Shown: positions 17,073 through 26,064 of the stretch, in pieces
Layout: each line of letters begins with the position of its first letter
How positions within the stretch are numbered: position 1 is the stretch's first letter
Assembly: GCA_963773155.1 (NCBI GenBank)
Contig: CAVZAB010000022.1
Location: 62,001 to 126,000 of the forward strand
Source: CAVZAB01 sp963773155
GTDB lineage: Bacteria > Pseudomonadota > Alphaproteobacteria > Rhizobiales > Beijerinckiaceae
Length of the DNA stretch: 64,000 nt
Direction of reading: 5' to 3'
Made by a program: the position numbers and the translations under genes
Notes under the pieces: model-generated
Database searches by the model: none
The model's input: the letters and a program-made list of their open reading frames with translations, nothing else
Told to the model about the DNA's origin: nothing

Positions 17073-18744
17073 TATGACGAGCTCCGCGACCGACCACGAT
17101 GGCCCATGATCATCCGCACGGGTGGCGTCGCTACGTCTATTCGACCAACCACAAGGATATCGGCACGCTCTATCTCATTTTCGCGATCATCGCCGGCGTC
17201 GTCGGCGGCGGCTCTTTCGGTGCTGATGCGGATGGAGCTCGCCGATCCCGGCCTGCAGATCTTTCCGGTTCTCGCCAAATTTCTGGCCGGCGCTTCGCCG
17301 GAAACGGCTCGTCGACGCCGGCAAGCAGCTCTACAATGTGCTGATTACCGCACACGGCGCTGATCATGATCTTCTTCATGGTCATGCCGGCGCTGATCGG
17401 CGGCTTCGGCAATTGGTTCGTTCCGATCATGATCGGCGCGCCCGACATGGCGTTCCCGCGGATGAACAATATTTCGTTCTGGCTGCTGCCGGCTGCCTTC
17501 GCGCTGCTGTCGATCTCGATGTTCGTCGAAGGGCCGCCGGGCAGGCATGGGTTCGGCGGCGGCTGGGTGTTGTATCCGCCGCTTCTCGTCGACGACCGGC
17601 ACGCCCGGACCGGCGATGGATTTTGCGATTCTGTCGCATCCACCTCGCCGGTGCCTCATCGATTCTCGGCGCCATCAATTTCATCACCACCATCTTCAAC
17701 ATGCGCGCACCCGGCATGACGCTGCATAAAATGCCGCTGTTCGCGTGGTCGGTGCTGGTCACCGCCTTTCTGCTGGTGCTGTCGCTGCCGGTCCTTGCCG
17801 GAGCGATCACCATGCTGCTCACCGACCGCAATTTCGGAACGACCTTCTTCGATCCGGCCGGCGGCGGCGACCCGCTGCTGTTCCAGCATCTGTTCTGGTT
17901 CTTCGGCCATCCCGAAGTCTATATTCTGATCCTGCCGGGGTTCGGCATCATCAGCCAGATCGTCTCGACTTTTTCGAAGAAGCCGGTCTTCGGCTACCTC
18001 GGCATGGCCTATGCAATGGTGGCGATCGGCGTCGTCGGCTTCATCGTCTGGGCGCACCACATGTACACGGTCGGCCTGTCGTTAAACACGCAGCGCTATT
18101 TCGTCTTCGCCACCATGGTCATCGCGGTGCCAACCGGCATCAAGATCTTCTCCTGGATCGCGACGATGTGGGGGGGGTCGATCAGCTTCCGCCCGCCGAT
18201 GATTTGGGCGATCGGCTTCATCTTCCTGTTCACCATAGGCGGCGTCACCGGGGTGGTCCTGGCCAATGCCGGCATCGACCGGGCCTTGCACGAAACCTAC
18301 TACGTGGTCGCGCACTTTCACTACGTCTTGTCGCTTGGCGCGGTGTTTGCGATCTTCGCCGGCTGGTATTATTGGTTCCCCAAGATCACCGGCTATCTCT
18401 ACGATGAGCGGCTCGCCAATTTGCATTTCTGGGTGATGTTCGTCGGGGTCAATCTGACCTTCTTCCCGCAGCATTTCCTTGGCCTTGCCGGCATGCCGCG
18501 GCGCTATATCGACTACCCCGTCGCCTACCATTTGTGGAACAAGATCTCCTCCTACGGGTCGTATATTTCGGCGATCGGCGTCATCATTTTCTTCTACGTG
18601 ATCTACGAGGCTTTCGCCAAAAAGCGGGTGGCCGGCGACAATCCATGGGGCGTCGGAGCCACCACCCTGGAATGGACGCTGTCCTCACCGCCGCCCTTCC
18701 ATCAATTCGATACCTTGCCGCGGATTTCCGGGAGCGAACATTAG
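17073..18744 (+). CDS. coxA: Cytochrome c oxidase subunit I (CoxA), frameshifts in first third
   Basis: Catalytic subunit with haem a, haem a3 and CuB. From about 17650 to the stop the frame is intact and includes WFFGHPEVYILILPGFG (CuB His and the crosslinked Tyr), WAHHMYTVGL (the CuB His pair) and HETYYVVAHFHYVLSLG (haem ligands). The 5' third is broken: HGWRRYVYSTNHKDIGTLY, LSVLMRMELADPG, QLYNVLITAHG, IMIFFMVMPALIGGFGNW and STTGTPGPAMDFAIL lie in shifting frames, with insertions near 17215, 17300, 17355, 17585 and 17640. The start may be ATG 17073 (with one more shift) or ATG 17099. A-type oxidase. Confidence 0.88.
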
Positions 18745-18780
18745 TCCCGCCTCGGCAAGACCGATCAATCTGAGCGCGAC

Positions 18781-19707
18781 ATGGCTGTGCTAGGTCAAAA
18801 CGAGGTACTTGTCTCCCCGGCGGTCTCGGTCTCCATCGCCGAACCGGCCGATTATTTGCGGCTGCTGAAGCCGCGGGTGATGTCTCTCGTTGTGCTTACC
18901 GCGCTGACCGGGCTGGTGCTTGCCCCGGGCCATCTCAATCCGGTGCTTGGTTTTGCCTCGCTGCTCGCCATTGCGGTAGGGGCCGGCGCATCCGGGGCCC
19001 TTAACATGTGGTATGACGCCGATATTGATGGATTGATGCGGCGAACTCGGGCCCGCCCGGTGCCGTCCGGCAGGGTGACCCGAGAAGAGGCCCTCGCCTT
19101 CGGCTTTACCCTTGCTTGCCTGTCGGTATTTTCGCTTGGCATCATTGCCAATTGGCTGGCTGCCGGCCTGCTGGCTTTCACCATCTTTTTCTACGTTGCC
19201 ATCTATACGATGTGGCTGAAGCGCTCGACCCCGCTCAATATTGTCATTGGCGGCGCTGCCGGCGCGATGCCGCCGCTGATCGGCTGCGCGGCCGCCAGCG
19301 GCACGGTGACATTCGAAAGCCTGATCCTCTTTGCAATAATTTTCCTGTGGACGCCGCCGCATTTCTGGGCGCTGGCGCTCGGTAAGACCGCCGATTACGC
19401 CAATGCCGGCGTGCCAATGCTGCCGAATGTCAAGGGACCGGAGCGTACCCGGCGCGAAATCCTGATCTACAGCCTTGTCCTGGCGCCGGCCGGCTGTCTG
19501 CCTTGGCTGTTCGGCTTCGGCGGTTCGGTCTATGGTCTGGTCGCACTCGGCGGCGGTCTCGGCATGATCTATCGCGCCTGGCAGACCTGGCGGGCGCCCG
19601 AGCATGGCGTCGCAATGCGTCTGTTCGGCTTCTCGATCATCTATCTGTTCGCGCTGTTTTCAGTCCTGCTGCTTGAACATGCCGCGCAATGGCTCGTTGC
19701 CCGGTGA
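18781..19707 (+). CDS. ctaB: Protoheme IX farnesyltransferase (haem O synthase)
   Basis: Adds a farnesyl chain to protohaem to form haem O, precursor of haem a for CoxA. It is a 308-residue UbiA-family prenyltransferase with about nine helices. The first Asp-rich motif is NMWYDADIDGLMRRTRARP; the second region reads FILWTPPHFWALAL-like with YANAGVPMLP. It starts 36 bp after coxA from an ATG. The position inside the cox operon supports the role. Confidence 0.94.
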   Translation: MAVLGQNEVLVSPAVSVSIAEPADYLRLLKPRVMSLVVLTALTGLVLAPGHLNPVLGFASLLAIAVGAGASGALNMWYDADIDGLMRRTRARPVPSGRVTREEALAFGFTLACLSVFSLGIIANWLAAGLLAFTIFFYVAIYTMWLKRSTPLNIVIGGAAGAMPPLIGCAAASGTVTFESLILFAIIFLWTPPHFWALALGKTADYANAGVPMLPNVKGPERTRREILIYSLVLAPAGCLPWLFGFGGSVYGLVALGGGLGMIYRAWQTWRAPEHGVAMRLFGFSIIYLFALFSVLLLEHAAQWLVAR

Positions 19708-19714
19708 GCGCCCG

Positions 19715-19876
19715 ATGATCGATCCCCATGCGCCGCTCCAGCTCTCTCCGGCACAATTGAAAAGCCGGCGCGCCCGCAATATCGCTATTGGTCTTGCCGT
19801 CGGTTTTGTTTGCCTGTTGTTTTACGTGGTGACGATCGCCAAACTGGGTGTCGCCGTTCTCGACCGGCCGCTGTGA
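19715..19876 (+). CDS. Small cox-operon membrane protein (CoxF-like)
   Basis: 53 residues with one membrane helix. The shape is a short polar N-terminus, RRARNIAIGLAVGFVCLLFYVVTIAKLG and a short tail VLDRPL. This small protein is routinely encoded between ctaB and ctaG in alphaproteobacteria and is named CoxF or hypothetical; its role in oxidase assembly is presumed, not shown. ATG 19715 lies just after the ctaB stop, and the TGA overlaps the ctaG ATG as TGATG. Confidence 0.82.
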   Translation: MIDPHAPLQLSPAQLKSRRARNIAIGLAVGFVCLLFYVVTIAKLGVAVLDRPL

Positions 19877-20448
19877 TGAATGGTGCCCGCCAGAATCGAC
19901 GCGTCGCCCTCGGCGTAGTGGCTGTGGTCTTGGCGATGCTCGGCCTGTCCTATGCTGCCGTGCCGCTTTATGCGCTGTTTTGCCGAGCGACCGGCTTCGG
20001 CGGGACGCCCCAGCGTGCCGAGAATGCACCGGCCACCATCGGCAACCGGCGCTTCACCGTCCGCTTCGATACCAATGTCGCCAACGGCCTTGCTTGGCGC
20101 GTGCAGGCCGAAACGCCACAGATGAGCCTGCGCGCCGGCGAGACGGCAACGGTGTATTTCCGCGCCGAAAACTTGAGCCCACACCAGACTGCGGCGGTTG
20201 CAGCCTTCAATGTTGCGCCAGAACAAATGGGCGCTTGGTTCAACAAAATCAGCTGTTTCTGCTTCAGCGAGCAGCGGCTTGGCCCGCATGAATCGCTTGA
20301 CCTGCCGGTCGTTTTCTTCCTCGATCCTGCCCTCGAGACGGACCCGTCCGTCGCCGGTATCGACATGCTGACTTTGTCTTACACATTCTATGCGACAGCC
20401 GCGCCGCAACCGATTGCCGGAATAGACGCCGGCAAGCCGAAGCTTTAG
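19876..20448 (+). CDS. ctaG: Cytochrome c oxidase assembly protein CtaG (Cox11 family)
   Basis: Copper chaperone delivering CuB to CoxA. One N-terminal membrane anchor (RVALGVVAVVLAMLGLSYAAVPLYALFC) is followed by a periplasmic immunoglobulin-like domain. The copper-binding motif is ISCFCFSEQ, and the LSYTFY near the end is typical. It has 190 residues from ATG 19876, translationally coupled to the CoxF-like gene. Confidence 0.95.
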   Translation: MNGARQNRRVALGVVAVVLAMLGLSYAAVPLYALFCRATGFGGTPQRAENAPATIGNRRFTVRFDTNVANGLAWRVQAETPQMSLRAGETATVYFRAENLSPHQTAAVAAFNVAPEQMGAWFNKISCFCFSEQRLGPHESLDLPVVFFLDPALETDPSVAGIDMLTLSYTFYATAAPQPIAGIDAGKPKL

Positions 20449-20511
20449 AGGTTGGTTCGTCAATCATCAGCGGCAGCGCCCTTCGCTGCCAAGGACCGGA
20501 AGGAACGCGTC

Positions 20512-21381
20512 ATGGCCGCCAACGCCCATGCCAAGCCGAAACACGACTACCACCTGGTCGACCCCAGCCCCTGGCCGATCTTCGGGGCTGTCAGTGCCTT
20601 CGTTCTCGCGGTGGGGGCGATCATGTGGATGAAGGGGCTGGGCATCTTCCAGCTGAAGGCCGGCGGCTTCATTTTCGGCGTCGGCGTCATTGGCGTTCTC
20701 TACACGATGTTCGTCTGGTGGAGCGACGTTATCGACGAGGCCGAACACAAGGGCTTCCACACACCAGTCGTCCAAATCAGCCACCGATACGGTATGATCC
20801 TCTTCATCGCTTCCGAAGTGATGTTTTTCGTCGCCTGGTTCTGGGCCTTTTTCGACGCCAGCCTGTTCACCAATGAAGCGATCCAATATGCGCGGGTCGA
20901 CGCGACCGGAGGCCTGTGGCCGCCAAAGGGAATCGAAGCGTTCGATCCCTGGCATCTACCGTTGTTCAACACTTTGGTCCTTCTGACTTCCGGCACGACG
21001 GTAACCTGGGCGCATCACGCCCTGCTCCACAATGACCGCAACAGCCTCAAAATAGGGCTGCTGCTCACCGTCCTTCTTGGCGCTCTCTTCACCATCGTGC
21101 AGGCCTACGAATACAGCCATGCCGCCTTTGGTTTTAAGGGTGGCATATACGGGTCGACCTTCTTCATGGCGACCGGCTTTCATGGCTTCCATGTGATCAT
21201 CGGTACGATCTTTCTGCTCGTCTGCCTGCTGCGCGCCATGGCCGGCCATTTCACGCCGACCCAGCATCTCGGTTTCGAATTTGCCGCCTGGTACTGGCAT
21301 TTCGTCGATGTCGTCTGGCTGTTTCTGTTTGCCTGCATCTATGTCTGGGGCACTTCCGGGGCAACCCTGGCGCATGGCTAG
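20512..21381 (+). CDS. coxC: Cytochrome c oxidase subunit III
   Basis: Seven-helix core subunit stabilising proton uptake in aa3 oxidases. The ATG at 20512 follows GGAAGGA. The protein has 289 residues, starting with HDYHLVDPSPWPI. It shows EVMFFVAWFWAFFDASL, THHALLHND-type WAHHALLHND and FEFAAWYWHFVDVVWLFLF, all family hallmarks. The frame is intact, in contrast to coxA and coxB. Confidence 0.95.
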   Translation: MAANAHAKPKHDYHLVDPSPWPIFGAVSAFVLAVGAIMWMKGLGIFQLKAGGFIFGVGVIGVLYTMFVWWSDVIDEAEHKGFHTPVVQISHRYGMILFIASEVMFFVAWFWAFFDASLFTNEAIQYARVDATGGLWPPKGIEAFDPWHLPLFNTLVLLTSGTTVTWAHHALLHNDRNSLKIGLLLTVLLGALFTIVQAYEYSHAAFGFKGGIYGSTFFMATGFHGFHVIIGTIFLLVCLLRAMAGHFTPTQHLGFEFAAWYWHFVDVVWLFLFACIYVWGTSGATLAHG

Positions 21382-21423
21382 CCGAGGCGACCCAGCGTTC
21401 CGGCAGGTCGCTGCCGCGCGGGG

Positions 21424-21828
21424 GTGGGCGGGGCTGCGGCGGTGAGCGAGGCCGACGATTTTGCGCCACAATCCGCCTTTGTGACGGGCCTGGCCGGCCG
21501 CTGTCCGCGCTGCGGTCAGGGACGGCTGTTTGCCGGTTTCATCACGCTAGCGCCGAACTGTTCGGTCTGCGGGCTCAATTTCGACTTCGCCGAGGCCGGG
21601 GACGGACCGGCAGTCTTCGTAATTCTACTGGCGGGATTCCTGGTCGTCGGTCTCGCCTTGTGGACCGAATTGACATACGAACCGCCATTCTGGGTTCATC
21701 TCATCATTTTTCTACCGCTTACCCTCTTCGTGTGTCTCGGCATGCTGCGGCCGCTGAAAGCTACGCTGATCGCCCTCCAATATCGCAACAAAGCCGAGCA
21801 AGGGCGGTTCGACGCCCCGGAAAAATGA
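21424..21828 (+). CDS. DUF983 family membrane protein
   Basis: 134 residues (128 if GTG 21442 is used). An N-terminal zinc-ribbon-like pair CPRCGQG and CSVCGLNF precedes two membrane helices. DUF983 proteins are common in cox operons of alphaproteobacteria between coxC and surf1; their function is unproven, perhaps in oxidase assembly or metal handling. The stop overlaps the surf1 start as ATGA. Which of the two GTG starts is used cannot be settled from the sequence. Confidence 0.85.
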   Translation: MGGAAAVSEADDFAPQSAFVTGLAGRCPRCGQGRLFAGFITLAPNCSVCGLNFDFAEAGDGPAVFVILLAGFLVVGLALWTELTYEPPFWVHLIIFLPLTLFVCLGMLRPLKATLIALQYRNKAEQGRFDAPEK

Positions 21829-22551
21829 CCGGCAAGGCCGCTCGTGCCCTGGTTTGGCCTGGCATTGCCGCAGCGCTCGCTATTGGCTTTTTGGGCGGCC
21901 TTGGCGTCTGGCAGCTGCAGCGGCTCGCCTGGAAGGAAGCGCTGCTGGCTGACATGGCCGCCCGGATGAGCGCGCCGGCGGAGCCGCTGCCAAACGAGGC
22001 CAGCTGGCCGCAACTCGATCCTGGCAATTACGATTACCGCCACGTGCGGGTCAGCGGCAGCTTTGTCCACGAAAAGGAGGCGCACGTTTTTCGGCCGCGC
22101 AACGGCGAACCCGGCTATCTGGTTCTGACACCCTTGCGCTTGAGCAGCGGATTCTACGTCATCGTCAACCGCGGCTTTGTTCCGCAGGCGGCCAAGGACC
22201 CCTCGACCCGCAGCGCCGGCCTGAGCCCCGGAACACTTAGCCTGACCGGTCTGATGCGGCCGCCAGAAGGCCGCAATTTCTTCACGCCGTCCGACGAGCC
22301 GGAAAACAATATCTGGTATACTCGCGATCCCGCGCAGATCGCGGCGCATGCCGGGCTAACGCCGGTGGCTCCATTTACCATCGATGCCGATTTCGACCGA
22401 CAACGCAATAGCTTGCCGAGGGGCGGCAGCACCCTGGTGGCTATCCGCAACGACCACTCTCGCCTATGCGTTGACGTGGTTCGGCCTCGCCGCCGCACTT
22501 GCCGGCGTCTTTGCCACATTTGCATGGCGGCAGCTGCGAAAAGCCGGCTAG
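21825..22551 (+). CDS. surf1: SURF1 family oxidase assembly protein, one frameshift
   Basis: Helps insert haem a into CoxA. From ATG 21825 the first helix contains GFLGGLGVWQLQRLAWKEALL. The periplasmic domain has GEPGYLVLTPL, VIVNRGFVP and NNIWYTRDP. The final helix LAYALTWFGLAAALAGVFATF is out of frame with the rest: one surplus T near 22458 separates NDH from LAYAL. With it removed the protein has about 241 residues and stops at TAG 22551. Probably a sequence error, as both parts match the family fully. Confidence 0.88.
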
Positions 22552-22637
22552 CCTCGCCTGGCTGGATGTGCAGCGGCCGCGCTTTTCGTGATAGATAGTC
22601 CTCGGCAGGGGCAAGGCCCGGCGAAACGAGAGCGGAC

Positions 22638-24059
22638 ATGCAATATATCTCAACCCGCGGCAACGCCCCGTCCCTCACCTTCAGCGCCACCTTGCTGTCC
22701 GGGCTCGCCACCGATGGCGGCCTCTACCTGCCGCAGACCTATCCGCATTGGCAGGCTGGCGAAATCGCGGCGTTGGCCGGCAATTCGTTTACGGCCAATG
22801 TTGCGGCGATCATCGCCCCTTATATCGGCTTGGACCTATCGGCCCAGACGCTCAAGACGATGATCGAAGCGTCCTATTCGACTTTTCGCCACGCCGCGAT
22901 CGTGCCGCTCGTGCAAATCGACGACCATTTGTTCCTGCTTGAACTTTTTCACGGTCCGACCCTCGCCTTCAAGGACGTCGCCATGCAATTGCTCGGGCGG
23001 CTGATGGACCATGTTCTGCGCCAGAGCGGCCGCCGAGCAACAATTGTGGGGGCGACCTCGGGCGATACGGGCGCCGCTGCCATCGAGGCGCTGCGCGGCC
23101 TCGACAATGTCGATCTCTTCATCCTCTACCCGCATGGTCGGGTATCGGACGTCCAGCGCCGGCAGATGACCGGTGTCGGCGCCGCCAATGTTCACGCCAT
23201 CGCGCTCGAGGGAACGTTCGATGACGCCCAATCGATCGTCAAGGGCTTGTTCAGCCGACCGGCCTGCCGCGACGAACTCGGCCTTTCCGGCGTCAATTCC
23301 ATCAATTGGGCCCGCATTCTCGCGCAGATTACCTATTATTTCACTGCCGCCCTCAGCTTGGGCGCGCCACATCGCGACGTGACCTTCAGCGTTCCGACCG
23401 GCAATTTCGGCGATATTTTTGCCGGCTATGTCGCCAAGCGGATGGGCCTGCCGATCAAGCGGCTGACGGTTGCCACCAACAGCAACGACATATTGGTCAG
23501 GGCGCTCGCTAGTGGCCTCTACCGACCGCGCGAGGTTGTTGCAACCCAATCACCGTCGATGGATATTCAGGTATCGTCGAATTTCGAGCGGCTGCTCTTC
23601 GAGGCCTACAATCGCGACGCAACAAAGGTCTGCGAGGCGATGGCGCAATTGTCACGCGAACGCCAGTTCGAAATCGCCGCCACCGCACTTGCCGGGATTC
23701 GTAGCGACTTTGCCGCAGAGGCTGTCAGCGAAAGTGAGACGCGCCAGGAAATGTACCGGACCTATCGCGCTACAGGGCTGGTGATCGACCCGCATACCGC
23801 CGTGGGTGTCGCGGCTGCCCGTCGCCAGGCCCACCGGAGCTCCGGCGCCACGCCGACGGTCGTTCTGGCCACGGCCCATCCGGCAAAATTTCCCGAGGCG
23901 GTCGAAGCGGCAACGGGGGTGCGCCCGGCGCTGCCGCCACATCTTGCCGACCTGATGACGCGGCGCGAACATCGCACCATTCTGCCCAACGATCTGGCTG
24001 CGGTCGAAGCCTTCATCCGCAGCCGATCGCGGGCCGCTCAGCATAACAGCGCCGCATGA
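22638..24059 (+). CDS. thrC: Threonine synthase
   Basis: PLP enzyme converting O-phosphohomoserine to threonine. 473 residues, the long form. MQYISTRG opens the protein; the PLP lysine is in TLAFKDVAMQ, and the phosphate-binding loop region reads GATSGDTGAAAIEAL. SVPTGNFGDIFAGY is typical. Its stop overlaps the M16 peptidase start (ATGA). Homoserine kinase, the preceding enzyme, is at 31487-32449. Confidence 0.96.
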   Translation: MQYISTRGNAPSLTFSATLLSGLATDGGLYLPQTYPHWQAGEIAALAGNSFTANVAAIIAPYIGLDLSAQTLKTMIEASYSTFRHAAIVPLVQIDDHLFLLELFHGPTLAFKDVAMQLLGRLMDHVLRQSGRRATIVGATSGDTGAAAIEALRGLDNVDLFILYPHGRVSDVQRRQMTGVGAANVHAIALEGTFDDAQSIVKGLFSRPACRDELGLSGVNSINWARILAQITYYFTAALSLGAPHRDVTFSVPTGNFGDIFAGYVAKRMGLPIKRLTVATNSNDILVRALASGLYRPREVVATQSPSMDIQVSSNFERLLFEAYNRDATKVCEAMAQLSRERQFEIAATALAGIRSDFAAEAVSESETRQEMYRTYRATGLVIDPHTAVGVAAARRQAHRSSGATPTVVLATAHPAKFPEAVEAATGVRPALPPHLADLMTRREHRTILPNDLAAVEAFIRSRSRAAQHNSAA

Positions 24060-25318
24060 GCGTCGAAATTACCGAATTGGCCAATGGCCTGCGGATCGTC
24101 ACCCACGCCATGGCGCAGGTCGAGACGACCTCGCTTGGGGTCTGGGTCGCGGCAGGCTCGCGCCACGAAGCGCCGGCCGAACACGGTCTGTCGCACCTTC
24201 TCGAGCATATGGCTTTCAAGGGAACGCGGCGCCGAACGGCGCGCGCGATCGCCGAAGAAATCGAGGCGGCCGGCGGCGATCTCAATGCCGCCACCAGCGT
24301 CGAACAGACCGCCTATTATGCCCGCGTTCTGGCCGAGGACACGCCGCTGGCCATCGATCTTCTCGCCGATATCCTGACCGACAGCTTGTTCGATCCTGCC
24401 GAACTTGAACGCGAGAAAGGCGTCATTTTGCAGGAGATTGGTGCGGTCCGCGACACGCCGGATGATTTGGTGTTCGACATGCTGACGGCGACTGCCTTTC
24501 CGAACCAGGCCATCGGCCGACCGATCCTCGGCACACCCGATTGTGTTACCGGCTTCGACGCCGCGGCGATCGGTTCTTATCTCGCCAATCATTATTGCGC
24601 CGGTTCGATGGTGGTCGCCGCCGCCGGCGCGCTGACCCACGATGCGGTCGTTAGCCAGATCGAGCGGCACTTCAAGGCGCTTCCCACGCGCCCTCGGATC
24701 ACCTGTCCGCCGGCCCGCTATATTGGCGGCGAGGTCAAGGCGAGGCGCAAGCTGGAACAGGCGCATATTGCGATCGGCTTCGAGGGCGTATCCTTCCTGG
24801 ATCCGGACAATTATGCGACCCACATATTCGCCAATGCGGCCGGCGGCGGCATGTCGTCGCGTCTGTTTCAGGAGATCCGCGAAAAGCGCGGACTGGCCTA
24901 CTCGATCTATGCCTTTCACTGGGCATTTTCCGATACCGGCTTGTTCGGCCTCTATGCCGGGACAAGCGCCGGTGCCGTCGCCGAATTGGTGCCGGTCATG
25001 CTCGATTGCATGGGTGAGGCGGCGCACAACCTGAGCGACGCCGAAATCCAGCGGGCGAAGGCGCAGATGAAAGTTTCGCTTTTGACCGCGCTCGAATCCT
25101 CGAGCGCGCGCGCCGAGCAGATCGCTCGCCAATTGCTGGCCTATGGCCGGACGCTGGACCGACTCGAAATCGTCGACCGGATCGACGCGATCAGCCTCGA
25201 GGATGTCCGGCGTGCCGGCCGCAAGGTCCTGACCAGCACACCCAGCGTGGCAGCGATCGGCCCGGTGTCGAAAGTGCTCGGCGCCGAGCGCGTCGCCGCC
25301 CGCCTCAAAAGCCTGTGA
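24056..25318 (+). CDS. M16 family zinc peptidase (mitochondrial-processing-peptidase type)
   Basis: 420 residues. The inverted zinc motif HLLEH (residues 47-51) and the downstream glutamate in ERE..VILQEI mark an active M16 enzyme. C-terminal blocks include FANAAGGGMSSRLFQEIREKRGLAYSI. The thrC-M16-GNAT order is conserved across alphaproteobacteria, where this gene is the closest bacterial relative of the mitochondrial processing peptidase beta subunit. Substrates are unknown. Overlaps thrC by 4 bp. Confidence 0.93.
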   Translation: MSVEITELANGLRIVTHAMAQVETTSLGVWVAAGSRHEAPAEHGLSHLLEHMAFKGTRRRTARAIAEEIEAAGGDLNAATSVEQTAYYARVLAEDTPLAIDLLADILTDSLFDPAELEREKGVILQEIGAVRDTPDDLVFDMLTATAFPNQAIGRPILGTPDCVTGFDAAAIGSYLANHYCAGSMVVAAAGALTHDAVVSQIERHFKALPTRPRITCPPARYIGGEVKARRKLEQAHIAIGFEGVSFLDPDNYATHIFANAAGGGMSSRLFQEIREKRGLAYSIYAFHWAFSDTGLFGLYAGTSAGAVAELVPVMLDCMGEAAHNLSDAEIQRAKAQMKVSLLTALESSSARAEQIARQLLAYGRTLDRLEIVDRIDAISLEDVRRAGRKVLTSTPSVAAIGPVSKVLGAERVAARLKSL

Positions 25319-25328
25319 GACGCGTGCC

Positions 25329-25931
25329 ATGGCGTTGTTCCGTCTGCCCATTTTTTCCGAACCCAGCGCGCTCGTTGCCGGCCGTGGCGTCTATTTGCGG
25401 TATGCCGAGATGCGAGATTTTCCGGTCTGGGCGCAGCTGCGCGCGGCGAGCCGCGAATTCCTCGAGCCCTGGGAGCCGACCTGGCCTTCCGATGATCTCG
25501 ACCGCGCGGCCTTTCGCCGCCGCCTGCGCCGCCATCGCGAGGAAATCAGCGACGACGAGGCCTATCCGTTCCTCATCTTCGAATCACGCGGCGACCAGCT
25601 GGTCGGCGGCCTGACGCTTGGTCAGGTGCGCCGCGGTGTCGCGCAGACCGCAACGCTCGGCTATTGGATGGGCGAGGCATATGCCGGCCGGGGCTATATG
25701 ACCCAGGCGGTGCGCGCAGTCCTCGATCATGCGTTTGGAACGCTGGCCCTGCGTCGCATCGAGGCGGCCTGTCTGCCTAACAATAGCCGCTCCATCCGCT
25801 TGCTCGAGCGTGTTGGCTTTCGCCAGGAGGGCATCGCCAGAGCCTATTTGCAGATCAACGGTCGCTGGCAGGACCATGCATTTTACGCAATACTCGACAG
25901 TGACCTGCCGCCGATTGCGCCGCCGCGCTAG
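25329..25931 (+). CDS. GNAT N-acetyltransferase, RimJ/RimL type
   Basis: 200 residues in the ribosomal-protein-alanine acetyltransferase branch. Features are a start VYLRYAEMRDFPVWAQLR, the acetyl-CoA loop region GYWMGEAYAGRGYMTQAV and the typical ending NNSRSIRLLERVGFRQEG. Likely acetylates an N-terminal residue of a protein or small amine; the substrate cannot be read from sequence. Ten bases after the M16 gene, so probably in the same transcript. Confidence 0.88.
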   Translation: MALFRLPIFSEPSALVAGRGVYLRYAEMRDFPVWAQLRAASREFLEPWEPTWPSDDLDRAAFRRRLRRHREEISDDEAYPFLIFESRGDQLVGGLTLGQVRRGVAQTATLGYWMGEAYAGRGYMTQAVRAVLDHAFGTLALRRIEAACLPNNSRSIRLLERVGFRQEGIARAYLQINGRWQDHAFYAILDSDLPPIAPPR

Positions 25932-26064
25932 CGGCCGTCGCCGCCGACTTGCCCTAGCCAGCTCAAGCCGCTACCAATCACATTTCCGACAAGAAGCGAG
26001 TCCAGATCACGGCCGGCAGGTCCGCCCCTGCCAATTCCCCCCAACCGCAGCATTGCCGAGACTT

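Noticed and set aside
16130..18744. Programmed frameshifting or RNA editing in coxA/coxB
   Set aside because: There are too many sites, they have no common slippery motif and they extend into the unrelated ialB. A technical cause is simpler.
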